Shown here in pieces: positions 34,880-45,802 of a stretch of 64,000 nucleotides of DNA. This stretch comes from Dryocosmus kuriphilus (Eukaryota > Arthropoda > Insecta > Hymenoptera > Cynipidae): NCBI GenBank assembly GCA_038277395.1, contig CM076189.1:233369918-233433917 (forward strand), given 5' to 3'. Every line of letters starts with the position of its first letter. Positions within the stretch are counted from its first letter, which is position 1. A program made the position numbers and the translations under genes. Under the pieces are notes generated by a model that saw only the letters and a program-made list of their open reading frames with translations, searched no databases and was not told where the DNA came from.

Positions 34880-35272
34880 AAGTTAAATTAATAGATTAAA
34901 AAATTCCATCTCTTCCTTGTGGCAACTAAAACAAGTTCAAGAGGGATGTTAGTGAACAGAGAAGTGACATCCAGAAAAATCATAATATGGTCAGAAGGAA
35001 CTATTTTATTGATTATAATCTCTTTAAATTTGTGAGCATTTTTAATTTGTTTGTTTGGAATAGCTAAAGCGTCGGTAAAAATTTTTTTAAACATCTTAGC
35101 AATAAAAAATATTGATGAATTTACTAAAGAAATGACAGGTCGTAACGCAAAATTATTTTCATGAATTTTAGTGAAACCATAAGTTCTGGCAATATTGGTG
35201 TTTTTTACAGAAATATCTTCTATCTGGTATAGTGTTGCAAGTCTTTGATTATTATTAAAATTAACGTTTTAA
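34880..35272 (-). pseudogene. Penelope-like reverse transcriptase fragment
   Basis: The minus-strand reading contains NIARTYGFTKIHENNFALRP, then FLDVTSLFTNIPLELVLVAT, matching the 'YG.PKIHK....RPI' and 'LDV.SLFTN(I/V)P' motifs of Penelope-like element RTs. A frame change or stop occurs near 35095. The catalytic YLDD-type box is not included. It lies in intron 1 of the SAM gene. Confidence 0.8.
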
Positions 35273-36705
35273 ATTAAATTTTGTTTATAAAATTTAAGCA
35301 ATCAATATTTATTTATTTCTATGTTCTAACAGAGCAAGAAATAGACATCGATGCATTAAAAGTCATAAAAAAAGAAGAAATAAAGTCTTTGCTACCTTCA
35401 TTAAAATTGGGTCCTTTAACTAAACTTTCGTCAAAAATAGATGATTATCAAAGAAAACAAAGTGAAGTTATAAATAAAAAGACTCAAAATGCGCGAAACT
35501 TTTTTGAAACTTTTGAGGAAAATAGTATTGCTGAGGAATTACCACTTAGTTCGCAACCATCAACTTCATCATTAAATAATAATAATGAAACTTTTACAAA
35601 TAGCACTGCGCCTAAAGAAAAAACGAATAGCATTAGCATTGGGAAATTTAACTTGAAAAAAGCGAAAAAATCGGTAAGTTAATTTGTTCGTAAAATATGC
35701 AGGGGTAATAATTAAGAATTTTGAATTATTTAAAATTATTTATAACTGTTAAATTTATTTATGAAAGTTTTGTGAATTTTTTCCAGGAACTTTGGCGTTA
35801 CCTTAATTGCGCTACAGAGAAAGCTCTTATATCCGAATTTGAAAAAAATGAACGTCTGACTAGGTCTGTAAAAAGTAAACTGTCAGATTCGGTAGTAACA
35901 GGGGAAATTGGTGACGAGCCAAATCATAACTAAGTTGAATTCTTTCTCACATAAAACTTTTTTATATAAAGTTGTAAAATATACATGTTATTTTCATTTA
36001 TTAATTTTTTCAGGATAACTCCCGAACGGTTTGTTGAATTAGCACGCATATCAAGTGAAGTGTTTGAAGGAACAACTTCGGTATTATTGTTTATAATTAT
36101 ATAGTCATTAAGTTTTATACAAATTGTAATATATTTTTTTAATTGTTCAGTTATCATATTACACTCCTCGTTCTACGACTGTCTACGGTAATAAAGCTCC
36201 AAGTGGATGTTATTATAATGCATACATTCGAATCACACGCACATTTCGAATTCGAGGAGTAAGAAGCGGCTTAAGAATTGATCAAGCTGAGCCTAGTAAA
36301 ACAGTAATATTAGGTTCGTTTTTAATAAAAAAAATATCTACGCCTGGCGACTCTTAACTGCACTACTTGTTTAGAGGACAATAATTCGTGGTATCATAAA
36401 TATTTTATTCCGTAATGGTACCATTTACTTATAATAATATTTTTTTTATAGAAAGTAAAAATGAAATGCTTGAATGGTAAAAAAATTATTTTGAACCTTG
36501 GGACACCGTTGTAATGAAATGGAGAGCAACGAGTTCAGTTCGTGTAAAAGTATTGCAGGAAGCTGATGCACCATTGGTAAAGAGAAACAAAAAGGCAAAA
36601 GTTGTTGTTCCTAAGAGAAGCATTTTGACGATCACTGCTTATTTTCAACAGTACAAAGCGTTGACGCAACCAAAATTATACAACTTACAATTAGTGAGAT
36701 ATACA

Positions 36706-38029
36706 TACGAGGGCCTACCCAAAAGAAACCGAACTGATGTTGTGTGGGGAGCGGAGTTGTTGTAGTACCGGGTTTTTGCCGGTAGGTGCGTGTAGAGGCA
36801 CTTTTCACCAGTTAGTATGCCAACTGCTATCACTGTGTAAGGTTGCATTTGGTGTGTGTAATTTTTTTTGTGACTGTTGCTTTGCGCGCTCGTCGTTTTT
36901 TGTGATGGTTGATTTTCGTGATCAGCGTGCCAACGTGAGGTTTTGCTTCCTGCTCGGGAAAACAGGCACAGAAACTCTTCAAATGTTAAAAACGGCCTAC
37001 AAGGATGATGCTATGGGAAAAACTCAAGTGTTCGAGTGGTTTTCTCGTTTTAAAAGTGGGGAAATGTCAATTGACGATCAACCTCGCTCTGGACGTCCTT
37101 CAACGGCCCGAACCGACGAAAATGTTGAAAAAATTCGTGAAATCATCCTGGAAGATCGACGAAGGACCATCGAAGAAGTTGTGGAAAAATCTGGCGTGAG
37201 TTGGAGTTCAGTACAGAGAATTCTAAGTGAAGATTTGGGGATGAGAAGGGTGGCTGCAAAATTTGTTCCTCGACTGCTGACTGCAGAGCAAAAACAAGGC
37301 CGCGTGCAAGCATGCTCTGCTTTGAAGGAGGAATTCCAAAATGATCCAAACTTTTTTTCCAAGGTCATAACAGGTGACGAATCGTGGTGTTATGGATACG
37401 ATCCTGAACTAAGCTAAGCAACAGTCAAGTCAATGAAAGACTCAAAATTCGCCTCGCCCTAAAAAAGCTCGTCAGGTGAGGTCAAACATTAAGACGATGC
37501 TCATTTGTTTTTTCGATGTGAGAAGAGTCGTCCATTCAGAATTTGTTCCACCGGGTCAGACAGTTAATCAGGCATTTTATCTGGAAGTCTTGAAAAGATT
37601 GCGCAACAGTTTACGACGGAAAAGGCCTGATTTGTGGCAGTCGGGGGACTGGTTTTTCCACCACGACAACGCCCCTGCTCACACAGCTCTTTCTGTGCGC
37701 CGATTTTTGACCAAAAATAGCATGGCCACTGTTCCTCACCCACCCGATTTAGCCCCCTGTGACTTTTTTTTATTCCCCCGAATGAAAAGGAACATGAAAG
37801 GAAAGCGTTTTGCGGACGTAGCTGAAGTGAAGGAAAAAACGACGGAGGCGCTGTCAAGCATCACAAAAGAGGAATTTAAAAAATGTTTCGAACAATGGAA
37901 TAAAAGATTAGATAAGTGTATTGTCTCCAATGGAGAGTACTTTGAAGGAAATTAAATGTTTTTTGTAGAAAAATCAAAATAATAACTTTGTACAAAAGTA
38001 GTTCGGTTTCTTTTGGGTAGGCCCTCGTA
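36706..38029 (+). mobile_element. Full-length mariner in intron 6 of the SAM gene
   Basis: TIRs begin CGAGGGCCTACCCAAAAGAA (36708) with an exact inverted match ending at 38027; TA flanks both (36706-36707, 38028-38029). The element is 1320 bp. It inserted 12 bases after the splice donor of exon 6, leaving the donor (36694) and acceptor (38095-38096) intact. TIR sequence and transposase differ from the mariner at 16.4 kb, so this is another lineage. Confidence 0.94.
36904..37955 (+). pseudogene. mariner transposase, near-complete but broken
   Basis: From ATG 36904 (MVDFRDQRANVRF) to TAA after EYFEGN at 37955, about 350 codons, the family's normal length. The N-terminal half (HTH region with DQPRSGRPSTARTDENV and GVSWSSVQRIL) is open to 37417, where a stop is followed by a frame change before 37476. 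The DD34D catalytic acids are all present: TGDESW, HHDNAPAH and PPDLAPCDF. Damage is confined to the linker between the first and second catalytic blocks, so inactivation looks recent. Confidence 0.92.
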
Positions 38030-38554
38030 TAACGTACTTCATTAAAATTAATAATATTTTACGTGAATACGTTTTATAATATTTTCATATTTTTAGCTTG
38101 AAGAGGATTTAAAAATATTATATCTACATACAACGTTGACCCTCGTTAACAAGTGGCCTATTTTTCGTAAAGTAGTGGCGGAGTTGAAGAATCGCAATGA
38201 CAAAGGTAAATAAGGTAATATATTAAGACTTGTAAATAACTTAAATAAAAATTTACATTTTTCCTTATTGAATTGAAAAATAATATATGTAAAAATTACG
38301 TTTTAAATTTATGTAAAAATGATAATTACTTATCGTGGTATTAAAATTTATTTATTCTTAGAAATTTTATTTTTTTAGGGGAAAGCGATCTTGTAATTTT
38401 AGAATGGTTTTCAAGTTTATTTGATGGAAAAATAATAACTGGAAAAAAACAGTACATGGCACGCCTCTAAAATAGAAGTTCAAGAAGGATTCTTGTTGTT
38501 CGTGAATGTAAGTAACATTGAAATACACTAATAACTATAACAGTTAATAATAAA

Positions 38555-38705
38555 ATCAGGAGCGAACTGGCCATGTGGGCAACCGGGCAAATGCATGGTC
38601 GGCCCCCCGCCCTCCGGCATACATTTTATGTAATTTGGGACCTCCTTTTGTAATTTGGTGCCTTTCCCGGTGGGCCCTCTGACCCTCAGTCCGTGCCTGA
38701 ATAAA
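38555..38705 (+). repeat. Fragment of a common insect dispersed repeat
   Basis: Contains GAGCGAACTGGCCATGTGGG, GGGCAAATGCATGG and CCGGTGGGCCCTCTG, a phrase widely scattered in insect genomes. It lies inside intron 8 of the SAM gene. Confidence 0.5.
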
Positions 38706-39405
38706 ACAGACCATTTTTCATAATTTTACAGTATACTCCTTTCTATTATTAAATTATGAAATGATTGTGGATTTTCTTGTACAGTGAATAAGTCTTTAAA
38801 TAATTTAAAATATACTTCAGAACTTAATTTATTAAGCAGAACGTTGTTTAAAATGTTTCATTAGTCGAATTAACGCGCACATGAATCATATAGAGTTTTT
38901 CAATTCTCAAATTAAATTAACTCGATTAATCATTGTATTAATTTTGACGATTTGAAAAAAAAAATTCAAATGTATGTTATAGGTGATTGGAGATAGAACA
39001 CCAGCCATTCAACGTATGACAGATAAATGTTCTTCGGTCGGCAAAACTTTACAACCTCTTGTAGTCGTGATAGGAGAAGAAAACACAGAATCTCAAGTGC
39101 TCATTGATGGGTACTTTTACAACATGACTGATCCAAAAAGAGCAGTGGAGGTATGTTTTCAGTCATTTCATGCGTTACGTGCATTGTAGTACCCTTGCCA
39201 AAGTGAAGCTGCGTGGCTGGTTTTGCAGAAATATGTGTATGATATAAGTACCGTATGGGATAACGTGACATCTGAAGTATCAACTGTTCTCAGTGATTTG
39301 CAGAACAAAGAAATAGATTTGAATTTGGCTTAATAAAGCTCAATGTCATTTTACGACTTATAATTTTGAGTATAAACTTGATGTTTATTTTTGTATTATA
39401 AAGTC

Positions 39406-41740
39406 ATGCCTACTTGTATCATATTAAACTGCTCAAAACATTTCAAGTATATCGACGATCTACATGTTCATCTTAGAATAAGACATAACATGAAAGATAT
39501 AAAAGTATTTAGATGTAATGAAAGAAATTGCTCTAGAGATTATAGCGTATGGCGAATGTTTGCGAGACATTTGAAAACTGAGCATGACTTTACTTATTCT
39601 CCTAAAAACGCTCTAATTAGTGAAAATACGAATGCAAGTGGTGCTCAAACTTTAAATACCAATATAAAATTTTATAGTAGTAATCAAAACAATAATAAAT
39701 TTACTTTTATTGAAAATGATCAAGAAAATAAGGTTGAACTAAAAATAGATGATTTCACTGGTAATTTTCATGAGTATTTATTTCAATATTACAATAAATT
39801 TTATGCTTCAAAAATTCCACGATCGTTTGTTCAAGAAATTTTAGGTTCTACTGAACGTTTTATTGGTAATATATTGTTTGATATAGAAGATTACGTATAC
39901 TATTTCAGTTGAAAAATTAAAAATTGAAACTGACGATAACAAAAATATAAAATCAATATTTCGCGCAGTTTTAAAACCGTTTACAACATATAAAAGTGAA
40001 TATTTACATTTAAAAGAATTAAAAACTCGCGGTCTCATTGAACCTGTGCCTTATTTGGTTGGTGATTGTGAAAGAGTGATAGATAAAGATAATAAAGTAA
40101 GAACTGAAAGATCTTCAGTTTATGCCCATTTTGTGCCTATGAGATTAACTTTTTTTCAATTTTTTAATTTACCTGGTGTGCTAAAATCTGTACTTGATTA
40201 TATGACTTATTTGCACAATCAAACTGACGTAGTAACTAATTTCATTCAAGGAGAATATTGGAAAAGAAAAAAAGAATTGTTTTATAAAGATAAAATAGCT
40301 ATACCTTACTTCCTTTATCATGATCAATGTCAATTTAATAAATTTGAAGGACCACATAATAATACCCAGAAAATAACAGCTACTTATTGCACTTCTCCTG
40401 TTATACCTCTCGAACAACGTGCTTTAGTATATAATATTTTACTTGTTGCGTTATGCAATGCATCTGACAGAGCGGACTTTGGCAATTCAAGTATTTTTAG
40501 AAAAATAGTCGATGAAGTAAACTTCTTACAAGATGTGGGGTTGAAATTTATTTTAGATGGAGAAGAAGTTAACGTTTATTTTGTTCTAGGTTTGCAGCAG
40601 TAAATGGTATATTAGGATTTCAATTATTTAGTTCTAATTACTATTGTCGGTTTTGTAAGGTGCATAAAAGCATAATGCAGTGTAGCTGCAGCTTAGATGC
40701 GAATCTTTTCAGATTAAAAAATAGTTACCGACTTGATTGTGACGAAACAATAGGTATTAACGAACGAAGCGTTTGGAACGATGTAAAGTATTTTCATGTG
40801 TATGAAAATTATTATGCAGACGAAATGCATGACTGGCCTGAAGGTATTTTAAAATTTGATGTGATCGATATTTTAAGTTATTATATAATCAAAAAAAAAT
40901 ACTTTTCTTAAAATTCTGAATGAAAGAATTAAAACATTTGACTATAATATCAACAGTATTAACAATATACCACCTGCAATTACGCTCAGTGATTTAAAAT
41001 CTGAAAAATTATCAATGTACGCAAGCAAAACAATAACCTTTGTCATACCGTTTTCTTTCTACGTGTATGATTTAGTTCCAAAAGATGAAGTTTGTGATTT
41101 GTATTTAGCCTTAAGAGATATCACAGATATAGCTTACTCTAGTATTTTATCAAAAGATGGTCACAGATTATTAGAAGAATCGATAAGAAACCACCACATT
41201 TTGCGTCAAAAAATTTTCAAAAAAAAAAAAAAAAAGCTAAAAGAACATTTAGCTTTACATTATGGCGAAGTATGTAAACAATCAGGGCCGATTAAAAACT
41301 TGAGCACTATTAGGTGCGAAGCTAAACATAAAATGATTCTCGAACATGCAATAGTAACTACGAGTAGAAAAAATACGACCTACACAGTTTTTCTCAAAGA
41401 ACAAATTAAATTTGCGTATCGAGTAAATAGTAAAATAGGGTTTTCAAAGCGTTTGGAAACAGGACCATGTACACTTTTTAAATTTGAAGATATTGAACAC
41501 TTAGAAATAATTCCTGAATTTTTAAGGAAAAATACTGTCATTGTATCTCATTTAACAATTAATGGAAAAGTTTATAAAACCGGAACTGCTTTTGTTGCCA
41601 AATTTGATGATTATGAGATACCTGTATTTGGGATTGTTGACTATATACTTCATAATAACATTGATTCATGTATTATATATCAAGTTTTATTTACTCTTGA
41701 GCTTTGTGAAGAAATCCATGCCGTGCATTATTCGATTTAA
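39406..41740 (+). pseudogene. C2H2 zinc-finger/transposase-like gene, frameshifted
   Basis: ATG 39406 opens two C2H2 fingers, each C-X4-C-X12-H-X4-H (C4, C9, H22, H27; C37, C42, H55, H60 of the protein). The reading then follows a long family-typical order: FHEYLFQYYNKFYASKIPRS; PYLVGDCERVI; the segment around DRADFGNSSIFRKIVDE; YYCRFCKVHK; and a C-terminal RCEAKHKMI..TSRKN block, ending at TAA after 41737. Frame changes occur near 39905, 40590 and 40893, the last in an A9 run; a further A17 run at 41220 stays in frame. Some may be sequencing errors in homopolymers. This family accompanies the SAM gene in other insects and looks transposase-derived; catalytic acids are not assigned. Confidence 0.6.
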
Positions 41741-42620
41741 ACTATTACATTACATCTAAATGTGCCTTGTAAATCAAAAAATTTATAATTTCTTGCAAAT
41801 AGTTTTCTATGTCTTAATTAAGATTAAGTGAATAAATAAATTATGATTTTTCCGTGCATGTAAATCTAGAATAAGTTAATTAATTAATAAAATATAAATT
41901 GATCTTCTAATTTATCAACCATTTCTCCATTTTACAGGCAAAAGTATCGAAATGTTGCATCTAAAATAATGAAAACTAACAATTTGACTTTATATTTTAA
42001 CAAAAGAATTATTATTACAATCACAAAGTATTTGTAAGTCATAATAAAAGAATATTATTGATATTAATAATTATCTTAGATAAAACAAAAAAATGAGTTG
42101 AATAATTCGTTAAAAATCTTTGTCATTTATACTGTTTTTGATAATAATCATTCAACAAAGCAACTTTGTACAGTATTAAAAATAAATCGATTATTGGTTT
42201 GAATCCATTGTATAATTTTTCTAAATAAGTTTTTAGTGCTGTTAAAAAAATATGAAGTATTAACACTATTTTTAATTGTTATTTAAAAAGAAAATATTTA
42301 TTCTTTTCACATAAATTTACATTTTTTGTCAAGTATTTGCTTTAGTAACACATCAAATTTGCAACGTTAACAATATAATATGAAATTATAACGAAAGAAA
42401 ATACAAAGAAAAACAATAATCTTGAACGAAATTACAGTCTTAAAATAACTTAACAAAATTCTTTGTCGCTTTTACTCGTTTTCATAAAAATATAACCAAT
42501 GAAATATGCATCGTAATCAAAATAAGTTTATGTAATAATTGATTATCTTATTCAAACTTTTAAAAGTAATTTTTACTTTTTTTAAAGTTGGTTACTTGAT
42601 TAAATAAAAAAAATTATTAA
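41741..42620. other. AT-rich 3' region, no gene seen
   Basis: Very AT-rich, with repeated short phrases such as 'TAATTATC' and 'AACAAA'. Leads into the right subterminal repeats. Confidence 0.4.
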
Positions 42621-42639
42621 ATTGATAATCTGTAAATTG

Positions 42640-42970
42640 TATTTCACCAAAATAAATTTGTTAACTTTGCAACCTTTTTGTTATTTTCCAACAAACCTTC
42701 ATAGTAGTTATAACAAAATACGCTTTATTATCGAAATAAATAACTTTTTCAGCTCAACAATTTATTTTTTTCCTAACAAACTTAATAGTTATTCTAACAA
42801 AATTGGCTTTATTACCGAAACAAATAACTTTATTAGCTTAACAAATCATTTTTTTTTAACAAAGTTTTATTGCTGTTATAACAAAATTGGCTTTATTCTT
42901 AAAACAAATAACTTTGTCACTGTCACAAAGATTTTCCGAACAAAGACAACTTTGTTAATTTTACCCATAT
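42640..42970 (-). repeat. Right subterminal repeats of the 15-kb element
   Basis: Units of about 60-70 bases containing 'TATAACAAAATTGGCTTTATT' or close variants and 'AAACAAATAACTTTGT' recur at least four times. Their complement resembles 28150-28330 near the left end. Subterminal arrays of this kind serve as transposase-binding sites in CACTA-type elements; here that role is inferred. Confidence 0.6.
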
Positions 42971-43053
42971 TTTTTTATAGTGCAAACTTTACAAATTTAT
43001 TTTGTCAAAGTATAAATTTTTTTTTTTAAATTAACAAGATATTTTTTTCTGTG

Positions 43054-43188
43054 TAACTTCTGCTTGCGTTCAGGTGGATTTTTCTTAATGCTTTTTTCCT
43101 TTTAATCAGATTGCATCGTTCCTAACGATATATAGTAGAATTCCGCCCATTTATATCCCCGAGTTTCGCCTATTGAGAGGTTTTAATG
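43054..43188 (+). mobile_element. Right part of the split pogo-type MITE
   Basis: Ends GGTTTTAATG at 43188, the inverted match of the left end at 27930, followed by TA. Together with 27930-28083 it would form the original short element. Confidence 0.6.
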
Positions 43189-43189
43189 T

Positions 43190-44405
43190 ATATTCAAGGT
43201 TAATTGGTAAGTTATTCTTTTAAAAGACAAGCTTAGGGTCTTGTTTTTAAGTCAGAAATAGGTTTCAATTTATTTTTAAAGCAAAAATGGAAGGTTTTCT
43301 CTATGCCAGATGTAATGAAAAAAGATACAAATTATTAATCTGAATTAAGGTTGAAATTCTAAAAATTAAGATTTTCTAATTTTATCTTTGTTCTCTAGAA
43401 TAAATTATGTCTTGGAATCATCCTAATCTGACTTCTTCTTGTCAGTCATCTTCTTTTGAAACTTAACTTTCGAATATTTAGTTCGTCTAAGTCTAAAACT
43501 CCGCCCAAAAATCCACCATACAGTGGATAAGATTTTATAACTGTAGGAGCTGGAGCAGCTATGTATTTATGTAATCGCTAAACGATTGTCAGAAATAATA
43601 ACATGGAACGTATGCAAAACCAGAATCCTAATCCTGTAAAATTTGTAATATAGAATCTTTTTTAAATGTAATAATAGTACATTGTTGACCTAGTGGGGAA
43701 CTAGGAGGTTGCCAACGAGCATGAAGCTGCCGCACGCTTCTTATAAAGACATTAGCTGACTGTTATACGTTTTTTTTCAAAATCCCTGACTTTTTCCTCA
43801 TTTCGAGGTTTTCCTTGACCTGCGGCCACCCTAGCTTAAGCCTTTATACATTACACTGTAAATATATATAAAACAGATATTTGGAAAACATTTCAATTAA
43901 AAAGTTTTACGGTTCCGCCAAATCTATAGTAGTCTCCTCTCCCCTCCAGTTCCTTACTCCGTTTCCCTCCAAAATTATTTTTTGGTTAAAATTTGAAATT
44001 TTCATACAATGGAGATTTTTCCCGGTGTTCCTAATATTTTTCTACGTATGGCTGTGGTTTGCTATGGGCACAAACAATCTCAGTTATCTTAACCCCAGAT
44101 TTCCCCTTTTAACTTTAGTTAAACCTAGGGTTGGACCTCCGAAATAATATTTTTCAATTTCTCTCATAATTCAAAACAGAGCGGATGTCTCTAGAGTTAC
44201 GTTTGAAACTCAGCGCAGACAATTATAAAGAAATTCTGTCATAAGGGGAAGTAATTTTATACTCGTTCGTGCATGTTTCTCTATTAAATTTTTTCAAATT
44301 TAAACTTTTGTGTTATTGGTGATGTTGAAAGTGTTAGTGATTATTGTTACTACCGTGAGTATATCCTACACTCCTTCATGGTAACGGACTTCACACATAG
44401 AGAGA
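43190..44405. other. No gene seen
   Basis: No supported feature. An 88-codon frame at 43881-44147 has no recognisable motif. Confidence 0.35.
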
Positions 44406-44416
44406 AAAGAGGTTGA

Positions 44417-44465
<49 letters not shown>
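44406..44465 (+). repeat. GA microsatellite
   Basis: AGAGAG tract of about 45 bases preceded by irregular GAAGAGAAAG. Confidence 0.9.
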
Positions 44466-44468
<3 letters not shown>

Positions 44469-44579
44469 TGCCGAATGAGATAGACAAGTTGCATGCTCTC
44501 ATTTTCAATTTTACATTGATAATAGCATGATTATTTACTATACATACATACGTATAATTAATTTCAATTTTTACTTGGT

Positions 44580-44616
44580 ACTAAAGAGGACCCCTACCTG
44601 GGGTCGAAACGTCTGC
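44580..44616 (+). ncRNA. Possible degenerate hammerhead-ribozyme core (Penelope-type)
   Basis: CTAAAGA is followed by a perfect six-pair hairpin GACCCC-TACCT-GGGGTC and then GAAAC. Minimal hammerheads have CTGANGA, stem II, GAAA; Penelope-like elements are known to carry such minimal ribozymes. The first box differs at one conserved G, so cleavage is doubtful. Confidence 0.3.
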
Positions 44617-45142
44617 AAAACCTTTCTTTTTTAAAATTTAAAACCAAAAAAATAAAACAAAAATTTCCTTTCTTAATTTTTTTACCATGTGCAGATAAAA
44701 AATGTGTATGTATGTATAATAATTTTAGACCCTAATTGCTAAAAAAATTATTTTCTTTATACATAGGATATTTAGGTCAATCATAAAAACGGTATCTGAA
44801 TTGAAGTGAAAAGGGTTATCTTGCCCTAGGTGGTAAGATAGCTATGTTAAAAATGTTGTCAAAAGCACAGGCAAAATAATAACATGTATTTATGGGAAAA
44901 AGCCGTAGCGGCATAAAAAACCCAGATTTATTTTACTAAAGGAAACTATGAACACAGGAATGACGTCTCACGTAAGATTTTTACCGACGCGAAATGGGAG
45001 CTCACAAGGCAGCGGCTTCCTTTTTCCACCCCACACTCACTCTCACTTGCACTCAATTCGTTTTTTAACTTTATTGCCTAAAAGTGAATGTTGGTTTTGT
45101 CACGTTGTGATGAAGAATCGTTGATTCTTTTGTTGTTTGAAC

Positions 45143-45248
45143 ATATAAAACGATTAAACTCGCGAGGGAGCTCCGCACGTTTGGTGTCGTCGTTGACGAA
45201 TGAAGCCACTGACTCTCTTTGTTGCCGCCTACACGCTGCAACGATGTG
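45143..45248 (+). promoter_or_regulatory. TATAAAA promoter with short exon-like frame
   Basis: ATATAAAA at 45143-45150 lies about 55 bases before ATG 45200. The frame reads MKPLTLFVAAYTLQRC and meets a G|GTGAGT donor at 45248-45249. The arrangement resembles a small gene's promoter and first exon. The hydrophobic segment is weaker than at 3674 and no downstream exon is seen. Confidence 0.3.
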
Positions 45249-45802
45249 GTGAGTTAAAACGAGTGGAAGTGCAAATCACAAGTAATACTCTTTATTTCAA
45301 AAGTAGAATGGCGCAAGGTGCGCATACATGTTAGTAGTATAGCAAGGCGGGTTCGGTCGCACCACGACAAGCTTCGCGTTGCCGCCCACAGATGGCGCCA
45401 CTCTCTCAGTGGTTTGTGCCCGTGCTAAGTTATCGTCAGTCGGTATTACCCTCGGTCGGTGAGGTAGAGGTTCTGGATCCATTAGAAACCTGGCAGTTTG
45501 TTACCATCAGTCGGTAAGTTAGAAATCTGCCACGTGTGAAATAAACTATTTAATGTTAGTCAATAAGGAAGGGTTCTGTTCCAGACTACATACCTCGAGA
45601 ATTGATGTGGTTCATGTCCGGGATATGCTTAGTTTAGTACATAATAGCTAGAGACACGATATCTCACACCCTTACCCTCTACGAATACTGTAGGTGACGT
45701 ATTATGGTGATTCCCAGCTTCAAGACAGGTTTCAACAAGCAATTTCTCGACATGAAGGTAAAAAAAAATACTTACCTGTAAATCGCAGTAGAGTGTGAAA
45801 TC

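Larger units (their letters stand above)
31343..39333 (+). pseudogene. Nine-exon SAM-domain gene of a transposon-associated family (broken)
   Basis: I infer exons 31343-31427, 35333-35673, 35787-35929, 36014-36080, 36151-36313, 36452-36693, 38097-38215, 38379-38507 and 38983-39333; their phases agree across junctions. Exons 1-2 encode a SAM domain (SILEEWGFSSLLRTF, then EIDIDALKVIKKEEIKSLLP and LGPLTKLSSKI). Exon 2 continues into a Ser/Asn-rich linker. The last exon has the family's RTPAIQRMTDKC and KRAVEVCFQSFHALRAL segments and ends by AATAAA (39332-39337). Breaks: CT instead of GT after exon 3 (35930), TAA at 36478-36480, a one-base frame change near 38450, TAG at 39187-39189. Intron 1 is swollen by transposons and intron 6 by a mariner. 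Such SAM proteins occur in many copies in insects beside the C2H2 gene found just downstream. Function unknown. Confidence 0.65.
28084..43053 (+). mobile_element. Putative ~15-kb CMC-like DNA transposon carrying two genes
   Basis: The left end reads CACGGAAAAAAA (28084) and the right end, in complement, CACAGAAAAAAA (43053). Both are followed by inverted subterminal sequences rich in 'AACAAAGTTATTTGTTA'-type phrases (28100-28340 and 42640-42970). CAC-starting ends plus subterminal repeats are features of the CACTA-Mirage-Chapaev group. Inside, both on +, are a SAM-domain gene and a C2H2/transposase-like gene. The group assignment and the boundaries are inference; the only target duplication candidate is TA. 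Confidence 0.5.

Noticed and set aside
37564..37857. Minus-strand 97-codon frame
   Set aside because: Antisense shadow of the mariner transposase.
28064..43070. Clear target duplication for the 15-kb unit
   Set aside because: Only TA matches at both edges, which is too little in AT-rich DNA to prove the boundary.
43881..44147. 88-codon plus-strand frame
   Set aside because: No motif, no splice or promoter context and biased Phe/Lys composition.
45375..45400. CAGATGGCGCCACTCTC, resembling a CTCF/insulator site
   Set aside because: A single short motif match with no supporting context; chance is likely.
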